DNA of 64,000 nt from Oxytricha trifallax (lineage: Eukaryota > Ciliophora > Spirotrichea > Sporadotrichida > Oxytrichidae). The translations under genes were made by a program, and so were the position numbers. The stretch covers positions 1-64,000 of the forward strand of contig ARYC01003567.1 of the NCBI GenBank assembly GCA_000711775.1, in the 5' to 3' direction. The notes under the pieces are model-generated. The model made no database searches. It was given only the letters and a program-made list of their open reading frames with translations, and was not told the origin of the DNA. Shown piece after piece: positions 38,426 through 50,400 of the stretch (its first letter is position 1; every line of letters begins with the position of its first letter).

Positions 38426-38763
38426 ATTTTATTAAAATAAATGAATATAAATCACAAAAGTATATTATTTTCTACATCTTGGCAAATTTTTTATTTTAAC
38501 TGAATGTTTTTTGTACTAAAATTAGATTGACAAATCAATAAAAGTAGACAATGAAAGTTGTTGAATTGAAATTATAATTTAAATTAATTAATCATAGTAG
38601 TTAGAATATAAATTATTCGATTTTAAATTCATGATTGCTAATTTAGCAAAAAGTTTAATCTATTTTTAAAAAATCATTAGGTCATATCAAAAATATCAAT
38701 TGTTTATCATTTTTTTAATATAATAAATCATTAAATTAGATAGAAACTTGCTCTGGGGGTAAA

Positions 38764-40239
38764 ATGTAACGAATCCTTACCAAGTATATCTAGAACTCTC
38801 TCCACAACCTAGTCCTTAAGGGCTAGGAAAGGGAACGCTGCTGGGTAACTGGCAGCGAATCTTCAGATGAACACATGATCATCGAAGACAGTTAAAATCT
38901 ATATTTCTATAGTAAAAATCAAACGGAGTCTGACTAAGACTCTTCTTATGACATGGATGATAGGTACTACTAAATACTAAACAAACAAAACACCCACAAC
39001 CTAAGTCGAACGCTCGAACTTTGCTAGAGAATAACACAGCCTCACTGCAACAAACTTAGCCACAAACAAATCATGATCGATGATGAACAAATTAAAAATC
39101 AACATATGGATTTAAGCGCTTTCGCCTAAGATTTCCTAGCTAAAACTACTAAGATACAGAGTCGCAACCTTCCACCGGAAGATGAATGGACCTCAGATGA
39201 AGATGAGGACGATGACCAAGATGAAGAAGAAGCCTACCTAGCTTTCGAGAGAGAACAACTAATTTACTAAAGAAGATACTACAAAAATCTCAAACTGTCC
39301 CAAAAGAAGAAAAAAGCTTCAAAACACAACACCCAAAGACCCCTATACCAAAACCCCATATTGGATAACAATGAAAAGATCTTTTTTCAGAAAACAACAA
39401 CTGAGGTAAAAGAGACTACTACTAACTTAATCAATGACACTACAATGTAACCACAGAAGTATAAACCTCAATTTTTCAACTCAAACAAATCCAACTCTCC
39501 GAAATCGGAATCCCAAGTTAGCTCGAACACCTAACCATAAACGGATCCCATAGTTCCTAACTACTTAACAAAGATATTGGAGGAATCACTCCAACTGACC
39601 TCCAAGATATGCGAAGAATCACCCAAAAATCTTAACTTGGTAGTACCACAGGTACTTGATACTAAAACGGACAAGGGGTACTAAATAGGGAACATGATAT
39701 CAGAAATCCCACCAGAACAGAAACTGCTCAGAATCTGATCAAAGATTCAATAGAAGATATAAGCCTTATACATATACTTATGTACTAAGGGATTAAGCCA
39801 GATATCCTTTTGGAAACATTAAGAGTCCAGTAGGTTCTCACAGAGAGTATCATGTTCTAAATAATGAAACAAGACATAAGATACAAACTACTACAAAGAC
39901 TCATTAACTCCAAAAACAACAATTAGGACCCAAGATTTGAAAAATGGGAAATTCAATTACTAAACCAACTTAGTTCCATCTATTAAGTAGAACTATAATT
40001 AAGAAGTTTTTAAGAGAGAGTGCTTCTCACCAACGAAAAACAACATAGTTCACAAGAAAAATTCAACGTTGGTCTATCTCTTCCAAAAATTAAGTAGCCC
40101 AACTTTCAACTCAAAAAGAGACAGAGAAAGGAAAATAGAAAGAAGAAGAAATGGCTCTAGAAGATGACAGAGAAGAAGAAAATTATTAAGAAGAATTTTA
40201 GTGAAATAGTTAATGCCCAAATTAACTTATAACACTTGA
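38764..40239 (+). CDS. Gag/ORF1-like protein of a putative retroposon, frame-broken copy
   Basis: Relative of the ORF at 10668. From the ATG at 38764 a frame of 325 codons (TAA/TAG as Gln) runs to a TGA at 39736. It has acidic tracts (EDEWTSDEDEDDDQDEEEA) followed by basic ones (KLSQKKKKASK). From about 39690 the -1 frame reads better: DISLIHILMYQGIKPDILLE, then RVQQVLTESIMFQIMKQDIR, with a Lys/Arg-rich end (KKRQRKENRKKKKW). It resembles the other copy, where VNQGI occupies the place of MYQGI. So one base has been gained or lost near 39690 (GGGG at about 39676), or there is a -1 shift. No enzyme domain is present. A basic frame ends with TGA at 40237-40239, and the 3' motif follows. Confidence 0.55.
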
Positions 40240-40345
40240 ACTTATAATAGGGCTTGTCCCTTACATATATTAAACAAATACCAGATTCGCGGGTCCCCAG
40301 AGACCTCAATGTGATCTAATTATTATTATTATAATTATATCATTT
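40240..40345 (+). repeat. 3' end motif and TTA-rich tail of the second retroposon
   Basis: Contains GGGCTTGTCCCTTA near 40252, a C/G-rich stretch (CGCGGGTCCCCAGAGACC), then ATTATTATTATT near 40318-40332. The order is the same as after the ORF at 10668. Confidence 0.5.
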
Positions 40346-40379
40346 TTTTAATCATAAAAAATATTAATATATAATAAAT

Positions 40380-40970
40380 CTTGACAATTTTACTCAAGAT
40401 AGTAAATTTGAACTTGGCTTAGAATAATATATTAACATATTTGCTAAACATCTACGAATACTTTTGTATTTATTTATTTAACTATTTTAATTCAAGGGAA
40501 AAAAAAATATGAACATTCAAATGCAAATTGAGCCATTTCAATAATATTTTTCACGTTATATATAGGGGTCAGCCCACTTTTATAAAATCTCAAAAATATT
40601 TCTTCTTACTTACCTTAGGACTTGTTTTAGTTAATCTCTGGCGGCTATCATAAATTTTGCGATTGTCTCTGTGATAAAAAAGTTGTAGTTAACCTATTTT
40701 TACTCAACTGACAAATCTTCAATCTACATAAATTTAATTAATTTCATTAGTCTTTCAAGACAATCTCAGTATATCTTTGTGGAGAGTATAGTATTCCCAA
40801 TGCACTCTTAGTTTTCTTTTATAAATCAAATATCATTTCTAACCAAATGCATTTTAGATATATAGTGATAAAATTTCATTGTAGTTTTCTAGTCACCAAG
40901 ACAGCAACCTGAAATTCTAAAAAGTTGGAAGCATAATTAATTAGTTAGTTAAGTTATTAGGAAATTACTT
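40380..40970. other. AT-rich region, no gene seen
   Basis: No supported gene; ordinary AT-rich sequence. Confidence 0.35.
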
Positions 40971-40982
40971 TTAGGGGAAATA

Positions 40983-41300
40983 TTGCTGAAGGCTCTTCCT
41001 CCCGACTTCCCCTCCGGAAGCATCAGGTGTGGTCACTTTCAAACTCAACTGTCGTTCAAAACCGTGTCCTTTCATCCATGTAGCCATTCCGAATTCCCTG
41101 GACAAGTTGTATTCTTACTAGCACTCTTAACGTCAATACCAGCTCAAGACATGTATCCCGTGCTTTTTACAAGTTACAGACAAAACAGAAGCCTGAGATA
41201 TTTCGTGTATTTTTACTAGGTATAAATATCAGCGAACCCTGGATATCGAACCCCTACTCTGTCTAGATAGTTGATCGGGTGATCAACCATATAGACAATA
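40983..41300 (+). pseudogene. GC-richer coding-like island, strand uncertain
   Basis: The plus strand reads MLKALPPDFPSGSIRCGHFQ and, through a TAG read as Gln, runs on to about 41280 without TGA (about 98 codons). The minus strand also has a protein-like run near 41100-40990. No domain is recognised. The island ends at a strong hairpin (41261-41296). Confidence 0.28.
41261..41296. repeat. 16-bp hairpin stem
   Basis: GTCTAGATAGTTGATC and GATCAACCATATAGAC pair at 14 of 16 positions around a GGGT loop. The role is unknown. Confidence 0.5.
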
Positions 41301-43650
41301 GGTCTGAAACCAAGCTGAAAGCATATTATAGTGAACTTAATAATCCAGTTTATATTTATTTGTAACTAGTTTGGATAAATGCCTTTATTTCTAACTAGTA
41401 CTCTTGATATAATGTTTAGATTTGTTAAGAATGGAAAGTTGTTATAAAATCTAAGTTTATTAGTATTGAAAGTTTAAATAACGAATCTCTCCTCTGGAAA
41501 AAAATTATTGCTTTATAGATATTTATTATTTTATCTATGATTTTTTCAATAAGCACTGGCCAATATTGATGACAGTTTATACTAAACATAGGAGAGCACT
41601 TATTATTTGGTGTACTCTATGATACAAATAGTCATTACATTTGAATCTTCTTAAGTCTATATTTTGTCATTCTGTAACCAATAATCACATAACTTCTTTC
41701 AAAATTTTAATTTTGGGTGTGATCTGAGACTAAGGCCAAAATATCTTGAATTTGTTCTTGTACTCATTAATATTTTGTATCGATTACTAATGATATATTA
41801 CTTATTACTTGTATATATTTTAATCTTCTTTGAATCTTTATTCAAATGTTTTAATAACTTTATTATAGTAGGAGCAATAGACAATGGATTTTAACCCCCA
41901 ACAACTATATACCTCTACTTATTATTTATTTATTAACCTTATTACATTAGATTAAATAGTTGTATTAAATGTATGGTTGTAACAATTTTTTACCCAAAAT
42001 CTAGCCATTAATTGTAAGATTTATATATTATTATTGAACTTTTCTGTTCAAGTTTTTTATCTTTGGTAAGATCTGTTTAGGTAATTATTGAATTGGAGTC
42101 TTCATCTACCTTCTCCTAAGTAGTATCTTTTCTCAGAGTCACAGCTCAGATGTTTTCAAATATTTTGATCTTCAAGATCTCAAATATCACAGGCAAAATC
42201 AGAGTCTAATTACATGTCGAACTTATCTATGTAAACTATTAACTATCCCTTTACCAAGGTTGTTGAAAAGTGATAAACGAAGAGTTTTCTATAAAACACT
42301 AATTAAATAATTGAACAATTTTAATATACTTTTTGTTAACTTTAAAAACCTTACAAACTTAAACTGCCGACTTTATTTATACATATTATTATTATTAAAA
42401 ATTACAAAATATATTCGAAAACTTAAACATCCCAATTAAAAGGATAAATTATTGTCATATAGTTATATTATCATATAAAGTATATATTTTACTTAGTTTA
42501 AAATAAAGTATGTGACTATATAAAATTAAATTAACAAAACCAGGATGAGAAGAAAGCTACCAATTTAATTAAAAAACAGGAAGAAAAGATGAAAAATATA
42601 TTAACTTTATGCGATAAAAAATAAGTTTATATAATTCATAAAATTTAACTTTTTTAAATTGAAATGATTTAAGTTAATTGAAAATTGTACAAAATAATTG
42701 TTAATAAGAATAGCAATAGCTGTTAATTTAAAGAATTTTATTAATGAGTACATTAAATTGATGAAGAAATGATAATTTTGCAATAGAATTAATTAATTAA
42801 AAGTAAGTTGTTAACTATTAGCAGTTAAATTGATTATTAAATAAAAACTAATGATTATTTATATTTGTCTATGTAGTTTTGAAGAGGTTGAACTAAAAGA
42901 TGAACCTATAAATGTTAATGAAAGAAATAGAATGACGAAGTGAGGATATCTAAGAATAAAAAAAGAAATATGGCATAAACAGAGTGAAAAGAAAAATGAT
43001 TAGTAGTTAAAAAAAGGTCTATAGATTTAAATAAATAAACAAAAATATATTATATATAACAAAGCAAAATATTAGTTTAAGTGAGTTAATATAAATATAA
43101 ATATATATATATAATAAAAGCTAATATGATTAATTATGTCTAGTTTATAGACAATTTAGATACCTTTAAATTTAAGAATTGCGAAAAAATATGTTGATTG
43201 ATAATACTAAAAATAATTAAGCTAAATGAAACAATTTATCAGGATTAATTTTCATATATATTATTGTCTTTATTTTGCCCATTAAAATTTGAACTTGAAT
43301 GGAAATATTCAGATATATTTTCATGAAATAGTTGACGAGAAATTGAATGAAGTCCCTGTCATTATTTACACTGAGTTATTAGTTAAAGAATTCCATTTGA
43401 AAAAAAATTAAATGTAAGGTAAATTACAGATAAGGAAGCTTACATGTGAATTGGAGTCAAACCTTAACTTTCAAAATTAAAAGTAGCTATACTAATGATT
43501 TCTAGTTCAATTATAAATAGCCAATCTTGATAGATCCCTTGTTTCTACAGAAGGAGAAAATAAATCTAAAAGAACTTGAGTTTCCATTTTTAAAATTTAT
43601 TGAAATTTTAAAAAATAAATATTAAATTTTAATTTATTGATAATTATTGA
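41300..43650. other. AT-rich region; one weak coding-like patch at 42060-42260 (minus)
   Basis: Mostly AT-rich, with no gene. At 42260-42070 the minus strand reads FDMQLDSDFACDIWDLEDQN when two TGA are taken as Trp, followed by KHLSCDSEKRYYLGEGR. This could be an exon, but nothing confirms it. Confidence 0.25.
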
Positions 43651-43665
43651 TCACATTATTAATCG

Positions 43666-44020
43666 TCAAGCTTCAACCTTTTTAAACATTGAAGCTTGAC
43701 TATAGTTATATTATTATAAGTTATTTATACCTTTAATTCCAAATGGAATATTGATAAATCTAATTTGATTAAGAATAATGTTCTATAGGGACAGTTTAAC
43801 TATTTTATGTCCACTAATTTTGATTAAGGAATAATTTAAAATAACCCTAAAAATCCATTTGGATTTATGTATTGTTCCTTATGGAACTTAAAAGTATATA
43901 AGGAAATAATACAAAAATACTTAAAATTTAACTTTATATGTAATTACTGCCTGTTAATATACATTAATATAATACTTAACTAATTTTCAAGCTTCAAAGA
44001 TTAAATAGGTTGAAGCTTGA
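43666..44020. repeat. 355-bp inverted-repeat element with palindromic ends
   Basis: The left end (43666-43699) and right end (43987-44020) are complementary 34-bp segments with few mismatches. Each end is itself a hairpin, TCAAGCTTCAA paired with TTGAAGCTTGA. It looks like a small non-autonomous element. No target duplication is obvious. Confidence 0.6.
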
Positions 44021-44099
44021 GCATTTGATTTAAAAAAATTAATTTAACTCTAACTTTGCGTACTGTTGAGAATATTAATATATCAGGCTATTAAAAATG

Positions 44100-44545
44100 T
44101 GTTTGGCATGAATACTTATAAATGCCTCTTGACGTCAAGTCTTTAACAAATCATTAACATCCTTCCGGACTTTATATTTACTTTAGACTTTAATTTCCTA
44201 AACTTCGGAGATCTCTTGATTTAGTTTGTTCTATCACATAACCTATCACTGAAAGTTTATTTCATCATTAGGCATTAGACATACTTTGAATTTTAGAATT
44301 GCAATCAAAATCGATATCATATCTAATTTATGCACCGAGATTATCGAGAATTGAGATTTTCCAAAAGACTCCATAGCTTTACCTAGTCGCTTTTTGCATT
44401 CCATTTTTTGCGGTGCATTATAGTTGAAGCACTCCTTTAAGTAAATGTTTTTCTCATTTAGTCAGTTTTGCTTTCCTCTGAAAGCTAGCACGATTTACTT
44501 GTTGTCATTTTATAGATTGTCAGTACGGAATCTCATTTGAAACAA
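44100..44545 (-). pseudogene. Coding-like exon(s), unknown protein
   Basis: The minus strand gives SYGVFWKISILDNLGAQIRY and DIDFDCNSKIQSMSNAQ in one frame near 44400-44270, and other frames nearby are also protein-like (LNQEISEVQEIKVQSKYKVR near 44230-44170). Several TGA would have to be Trp. It lies head-to-head with the plus-strand segment at 44670. Whether it is a live multi-exon gene with indels or a dead gene cannot be decided. Confidence 0.32.
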
Positions 44546-44669
44546 AAAAATAAGAAAGTTTCAATGACTTATTATTAAAGAGGCACTTTATTCATAAACC
44601 TATCTGAAAATTAATCTTGATTCATATTGGCTATTTAAACCTTATTTACTATATCTCGTATTTCAGATC

Positions 44670-45160
44670 TCCAATATGACTTTATCGCAACAAAGAGAAC
44701 AGGATCAGATACCAAGAGAGTATAAGTTTATCAAAGCTTAGGTGATTCAAGATATCTGATTCTGCATCTCAAAGATTCTTTGTATGACTCAAAATCTTCT
44801 AAGGACTAATAAAATTAAAATAATACTAGCCTCACAACTACCCAAAGAGTCACAAGAATTGTCGATTATACAAGAGACATCCACATGAATGCTTATCCAT
44901 CTAATGACATTGGCACTCTATGGGCCATATAGAAGTTTACGCATGTAATGGTGATACAGTTAATAATAAACATGCAAATGCTTCAACTCACATATTCCCT
45001 TAAATTGTGGCTTGATGGGTGCTGTTATCAAGAAACCCTCATTCTGAGCTTTATGTATAAATTGAAAACTCTCCCAATGATAGAGAAGTTTCACTTTTCT
45101 ATTAAATTTAAGTCAATGCTGATGTTAATAAAACTCAGTCTTTATATATTCTGAGATTAT
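44670..45160 (+). pseudogene. Coding-like segment, unknown protein
   Basis: The plus strand starts with ATG near 44677 (MTLSQQREQDQIPREYKFIK). It then reads RVTRIVDYTRDIHMNAYPSN and DIGTLWAIQKF in a second frame near 44850-44940. A third frame reads NGDTVNNKHANASTHIFPQI and SPNDREVSLFYQIQVNADVN up to about 45140. One TGA (in IVAWWVLL) is best read as Trp. Frame changes lie near 44760 and 44945. The texture (Asn/Thr, beta-type) resembles the surface-type gene at the left edge of the window. Confidence 0.4.
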
Positions 45161-45750
45161 AATAAATAGTTTTATTTAAGAGAATTTCTATTTTTTAAAC
45201 ATTATATTTAATTTAAAAAAACAACACACCCCCTTAACCCTTTAAGTTCAACCTAAATAATTATTTCAAATGTATATATCAATATTACTTTTAATTTTCC
45301 CTCAACTATCATAAATTTGTCTAATACTAAATTATATGCCATTATTACGAAAACCCACTCTAATACCAAATTGACTATATTAGTAGTTTCCCAGTATTGT
45401 AAAGCTCAAGCTAACTTATTTATAAACTTTATAATGTTTACATAGTATCATTAAAATCTTTACATATGTGAGAATAATATTGAACTGGATATTTTAATAC
45501 ATTTATCAATATTTCTATTAATTGATATTTTTTAATATTCATAAACGATACTTTAAATCAATCATTTAGTCAATTAGTTTAAGACTAAGTCTACCAGCAT
45601 ACAACACATGAATAATAATACAATACAAACAATTCTTAGAATAGAGTATCAAGATATAAACATCATAATTTCAAATTTAAGAAAGTTGAGTTTAGCAAAA
45701 AATACAAATTTCTAGAAAAGGATAAACAAAAAAAAATTGTACAAGGACAG
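45160..45750. other. AT-rich region, no gene seen
   Basis: No supported gene; simple AT-rich sequence. Confidence 0.35.
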
Positions 45751-45756
45751 AATTTT

Positions 45757-47300
45757 ATGGATAATTATTCATGTATTTTTGATCCAAAAATGGTTAAAAG
45801 GAGCCAAAAGAAGCTCAATATTAACAAAGAATTTAAAATTTAAAACTTCTGCGAGGAATAGGATGCTAAAAAATTAAAAATCAACTGAAGATATCTATTT
45901 AATGAAAATAATGGAAGAATTTGGTTAATTTAAGAACTAATGAATACTAAATGTGATTATATTACGCATTCAGATAAATAAAAAATAGATTTAGTAGATA
46001 TATTTAAACTTTAAGAGTCGACCTTATTAAATGAAAACATTAGGAAGTCTCTACTTGGGGAAGAGCACATAGGCAATTAATATTAATTTTAATTTTGGCA
46101 TAATAAATATACAGTGATCATTAAAAAACCAATTGAAAAAATAATGGAAATTAATAGGAATATTTTCACTGGAAATTACTTTCATCGATCTCAGTAGAAT
46201 ATACAAGAATTTGTTTAATACGTCTATAAAACCAAATAATAAACACAAGGAGGAATAGCTGGAAAAAATAGAAAGAAGTATATATGTCTGGTGTTATTGT
46301 ATGACAGCTAAGTAAGACAAGGAAATAATCAACTGAGATAAAGAATATTAAGCTAAATAATTTTCAGAAATCTTGCAAATAACTTTAAAAAAATACTTGT
46401 AGATAAAGAATGAATATCTCTTCAAAGTATAGCTAGTTGGTTATCAATTAAAATTTTTATTTATATTAAAGAAGTTGCAACTCATTTAATAAACTAATGT
46501 AATGAATCAAATAAAAAAGAGAAATTGATAAAACAAGCAAATGTCATTCAATGAACATAGAGGAATAAATATTTTAAGCATTTATAAATCAGAAGAATGG
46601 TTTAAGAGGTTACTTACCTTAGATTAACCATTTGATTAAATTCACAGATCTTATTAAAAATATACTGAGTAAAATTAAAGCAATAGTGTATAATACTACC
46701 AAACATGATCAGACTTCAATTCTATGATTATTTGTGAAACAATTTGGATGGCTCAGATAACTTCAATTATTTACAAATCAATACTACAACAGATAAAAAA
46801 TTCAAAGAAATATAAAGAACGAAGTTATACCTTGAAAGGATCCAAGATATCAAAGGACACAAATAAATAAAACAATGAGAAATTTGACTAAACTCCAAGT
46901 AACTGATATTTCAATTATATATAATAACTTTTTTAGAAGAATATGGAGATAATAAGTTAAAATAAATGTTGAATTTATAGGAATGCAACATCAACTTAAA
47001 CAGAAAAAAGAGATACAAATATTAAAATATTAAGATATTTTTAATACTAAAATATTATGGAAATGAAGATAGCAATGGTCAATGAGATGATAATCAAACT
47101 GAAGGATTGAATTGAATTGAATTAATGGGAAATCCCAAATAAAATATAATAACCATTATTTAATGGCGTTGAACTGAAGGATTAAAAACAAATGAAGATG
47201 TTGTAAGAATTAATAGGTATTTATTTTATGATGTAATTTTTATCAAATTAAGGAGGACCTTATATAATGGCCTAAATTCAGGTATTTATTTAAGTTTTTT
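45757..47300 (+). pseudogene. Decayed long coding tract, non-LTR retrotransposon-like
   Basis: From an ATG at 45757 one plus-strand frame stays open about 165 codons with TAA/TAG as Gln and a single TGA (in KINWRYLFN) as Trp: MDNYSCIFDPKMVKRSQKKL, then WLIQELMNTKCDYITHSDKQ and RNIFTGNYFHRSQQNIQEFV. After frame changes near 46255, 46410 and 46560 further protein-like runs follow. RRMVQEVTYLRLTIQLNSQI near 46595-46655 is similar in pattern to the YLG..I thumb region of LINE reverse transcriptases. No catalytic motif is intact. The similarity is only in pattern; a host gene with sequence errors is an alternative. Confidence 0.33.
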
Positions 47301-48650
47301 TATTATTGAAAGTGCACGAAAATTCATACTGGGCTTAAGCCAGTCAGATTGATATAATTAAATGATTTTAAACTTGGACTTTAGATGCATCCAACTCAAG
47401 CTTGACATAAGGATGATAAATCTATTCATAAATATAATCGAATAAAAAAGATTTATAATAAATTTTAATTTTAATTTTTAATATATTAATCATAAATTAA
47501 ATCGATAATTTAAATTGAAGTGACTATGTGAGGTAATGAGCTAACACTCAAGGAAGAAGAATGATAATGTTATAAATAAAACAAAGTAAGGTAATTAAAT
47601 TACGAAAAAAACACTAAAGACTATTTTTCAAATTTAAAAATGTGTTTTATCAATAAACCTAATATTACCAAAAATTTTTAGTTCACAATAGAACTAAAAG
47701 AACTTATACAAATTCCCTATGACTGTAAAAAAACAAATTGCAAACTACTTTTAAATGAGTGAAGAAGAAGGATAAGTATGACAAAATGAGAGATTTGTAG
47801 GTAATAATAGGATATTAAGTAGGGATACTATTAGCATAAAAAGATTGTTAGATTCAAAGAAATTTGAAGTGGAAATTAGTATTTTATAATAATAGAGACA
47901 AGAACTGAAAACCAATTTGATATTAATGAAGAACATTAAAATGAGATAACATGATTTCATAAGCCTTATAATATAATAAATCCAAAAATGGAATAGCTTA
48001 AATGAAAACAATAAAATTATTATAAGAATATATAAATATATATCACAAATAGTAATGAAAAATAAAAGGGAATCCCAATATATATATAATTAATATGTAA
48101 ATGAGACCTTTAGATATGAGAATTCAATGAAATATAAAATAACTAGAATTTATAAGATATAATTTTTAAAATAAAAATAAAAATTAAGATAATAGTGATG
48201 AATTATTTCAATTTCAGGTTTAATTCAATTTCAAAACTTATTTCTATATAAGAATAAATAATTTATGTTAAGAAAATAAATCGCCTTTTGTATCCCAGCC
48301 CTTAAAGCCTAGATCTGTACAATCTCACACTATTTATGCTACTAAAGGGTGAAAAAAGGCAGGGGCAAAGACAAAATTACAAAAAAATAGCTTAATAAAA
48401 TTTACAATATCCCCAACAATAAAAAATCCATCTCAAACCATCATAAAATATACTTAAAGTATTTAAATCTGTACACTAGCCTGAGGTCATGATTGCGACA
48501 TCATAATTAGTGAGTATAAACAAATTTCTGGCTAATAAAATTTCAAAAAATCTCATTTGCATTATTATAATATTTAATGACCAGACCTGCATGAAATGAC
48601 AAATCTATTTAAATGAAAGTGCGACTTGCATAGATAAGTCGCAAGACTGA
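47300..48650. other. AT-rich region, no gene supported
   Basis: No clear frame or repeat. A slightly less AT-rich patch at 48290-48380 is unexplained. Confidence 0.35.
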
Positions 48651-48654
48651 CCAT

Positions 48655-49067
48655 TATTGTAGGAATACATTCGATTTGGGAAAATGAATTTAAATTAAAT
48701 TAATTAAATATTAAAATCATGGCAGTTATCAAATCCGAAGATACTTTAAATTGAAAAATAAATGGATTCTACGGTAGATCCCGCAATTTTAGCTGGACTT
48801 TATTATTGGCAATATTTCTGAATCATCACAGGAAGCGAGATATTTTGGTTTTGAGCTAACTCCCAAAAATAGTATAATAGGTTTTTCTCGCTTGGGCGAT
48901 GAGATAAAATCATTTTAGCGATAACAACTACCGTCTTAATTTTAATGCGCTATCCAGAGAGTATAATATTGTGAGGGTTTAGAGATATTTTCCAAACTGA
49001 AGGTAATTAATAATTAATTAATTTTAATTTTAATTCATTTTCCCAAATCGAATGTATTCCTACAATA
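48655..49067. mobile_element. TA-flanked palindromic miniature element, subfamily B (opposite orientation)
   Basis: Starts TATTGTAGGAATACATTCGA and ends in CGAATGTATTCCTACAATA. The core is the reverse complement of the copies at 32556 and 38006. TA at both tips. Confidence 0.9.
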
Positions 49068-49139
49068 TCTGAGCTTGTCCTCCAATCGTTATACATAAAA
49101 GAAAATAAATAGTTAAAATAAGTAAAAGTCATTATAAAA

Positions 49140-50400
49140 ATAAAAAAGAATTGTGCATAAAATAGTTGGAGGGGAAGTTGAGAAATCAAGTATTTAAATA
49201 TAATACAATTTTTAAGCGTTTTAAGGTTCATCTGCTTATAAGTCAGATGATAATTTAAAACTGAGGATGAGTCTTCACAGAAACCACAATTATCAGCTGC
49301 CCTTGAAGAGTTAAGAATATGATGCAGACAATTCTCAATACACTACGAGGAGTCCGCAAGAGAAGATAAAAATTGCAGTATAAAGATTAATTAATGGCCA
49401 ATTCCACCTGCCCATAGCTTCTTCGAATGCCTATCATCCATCTATCTAATTCTGCGACTCTTGTTCCTCGTCAACGATATAGTCATAGTACTATAACGTC
49501 TAGGAGTGTTAAAAATTCGATGTTCATCGTCTGGATGTACCAGAGCAGGGGAAGTTGAGAAATCCAGTATTTAAATATAATACAATTTATTATACGTAAA
49601 TTTTAATTTTACTCAATGAATTTGGAGGTCATTTGGTCGTTTCTGCAATCGATGAGCCAAAATTCACACAAATATGTATCACAACTTGATGTTTAAGACT
49701 TGTTATAAAACCTTATGCTTGAATTGTAGAAGAAAAAACTTTTATGATATGACTAAGCAGATGAAATTACTAATTTGTGTTTTATTGTCGTGCATGTTGC
49801 AAACATCAAATTTTATTCTCTTACTCTTCTTTAAATTATTTTTGTGAATTCTATATAGGAATTTTTAGTTAATCTCGAATCTAAATGGCACAGTCAATGA
49901 AACAATAAAATAAAGACTTTGAATGTAATATCTTAGCAAACTTAAAATATTGATGCAAAAATGCAATTTATTATACGTAAATCTTAATTTTACTCAATGA
50001 ATTTGAAGGTCATTTGGTCGTTTCTGCAATCGATGAGCAAAAATTCACACAAATATGTATCACAACTTAATGTTTAAGACTTGTTATAAAACCTTATGCT
50101 AGAATTGTAGAAGTAAAATCTTTTATGATATGACCAAGCAGATGAAATTAATAAGTTCATCTGCTTATAAGTCAGCATATTAATTTAAACTGAGGCTTAG
50201 TCTTCACAGAAACCACAATTATCAGCTGCCCTTTAATAGTAAAGTATTTGATGCAGAAATTTTTCAATACACTACGAGGAATCCGTAAGAGAAGATTGAA
50301 AATGCAAATTTTAGCATGATTTTTTGCATATTCCTCTTGCCCATAGCTTTTTAGAATGCTTATTTCCCATCTTTTTTATTATGCAACTTATTATTTTTTT
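49140..50400. repeat. Interleaved segmental duplication A-B-B'-A'
   Basis: Segment A (about 49228-49500; contains GTTCATCTGCTTATAAGTCA and CACTACGAGGAGTCCG) recurs as A' (about 50152-50370) in the same orientation. Segment B (about 49575-49770; contains TTGGTCGTTTCTGCAATCGA) recurs as B' (about 49968-50150). The copies differ at many bases, so this is old. The minus strand of A has weakly protein-like frames, for example YYDYIVDEEQESQN near 49480-49440. Confidence 0.65.

Noticed and set aside
38764-40239. Retroviral-style gag-pol -1 frameshift
   Set aside because: The downstream frame continues the same ORF1-like protein and holds no protease or polymerase; the related copy at 10668 is a single frame.
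41235-41262. Possible tRNA B-box (GGTTCGATATCC on the minus strand)
   Set aside because: The T-arm bases around it do not pair, and no D-arm or acceptor stem can be folded.
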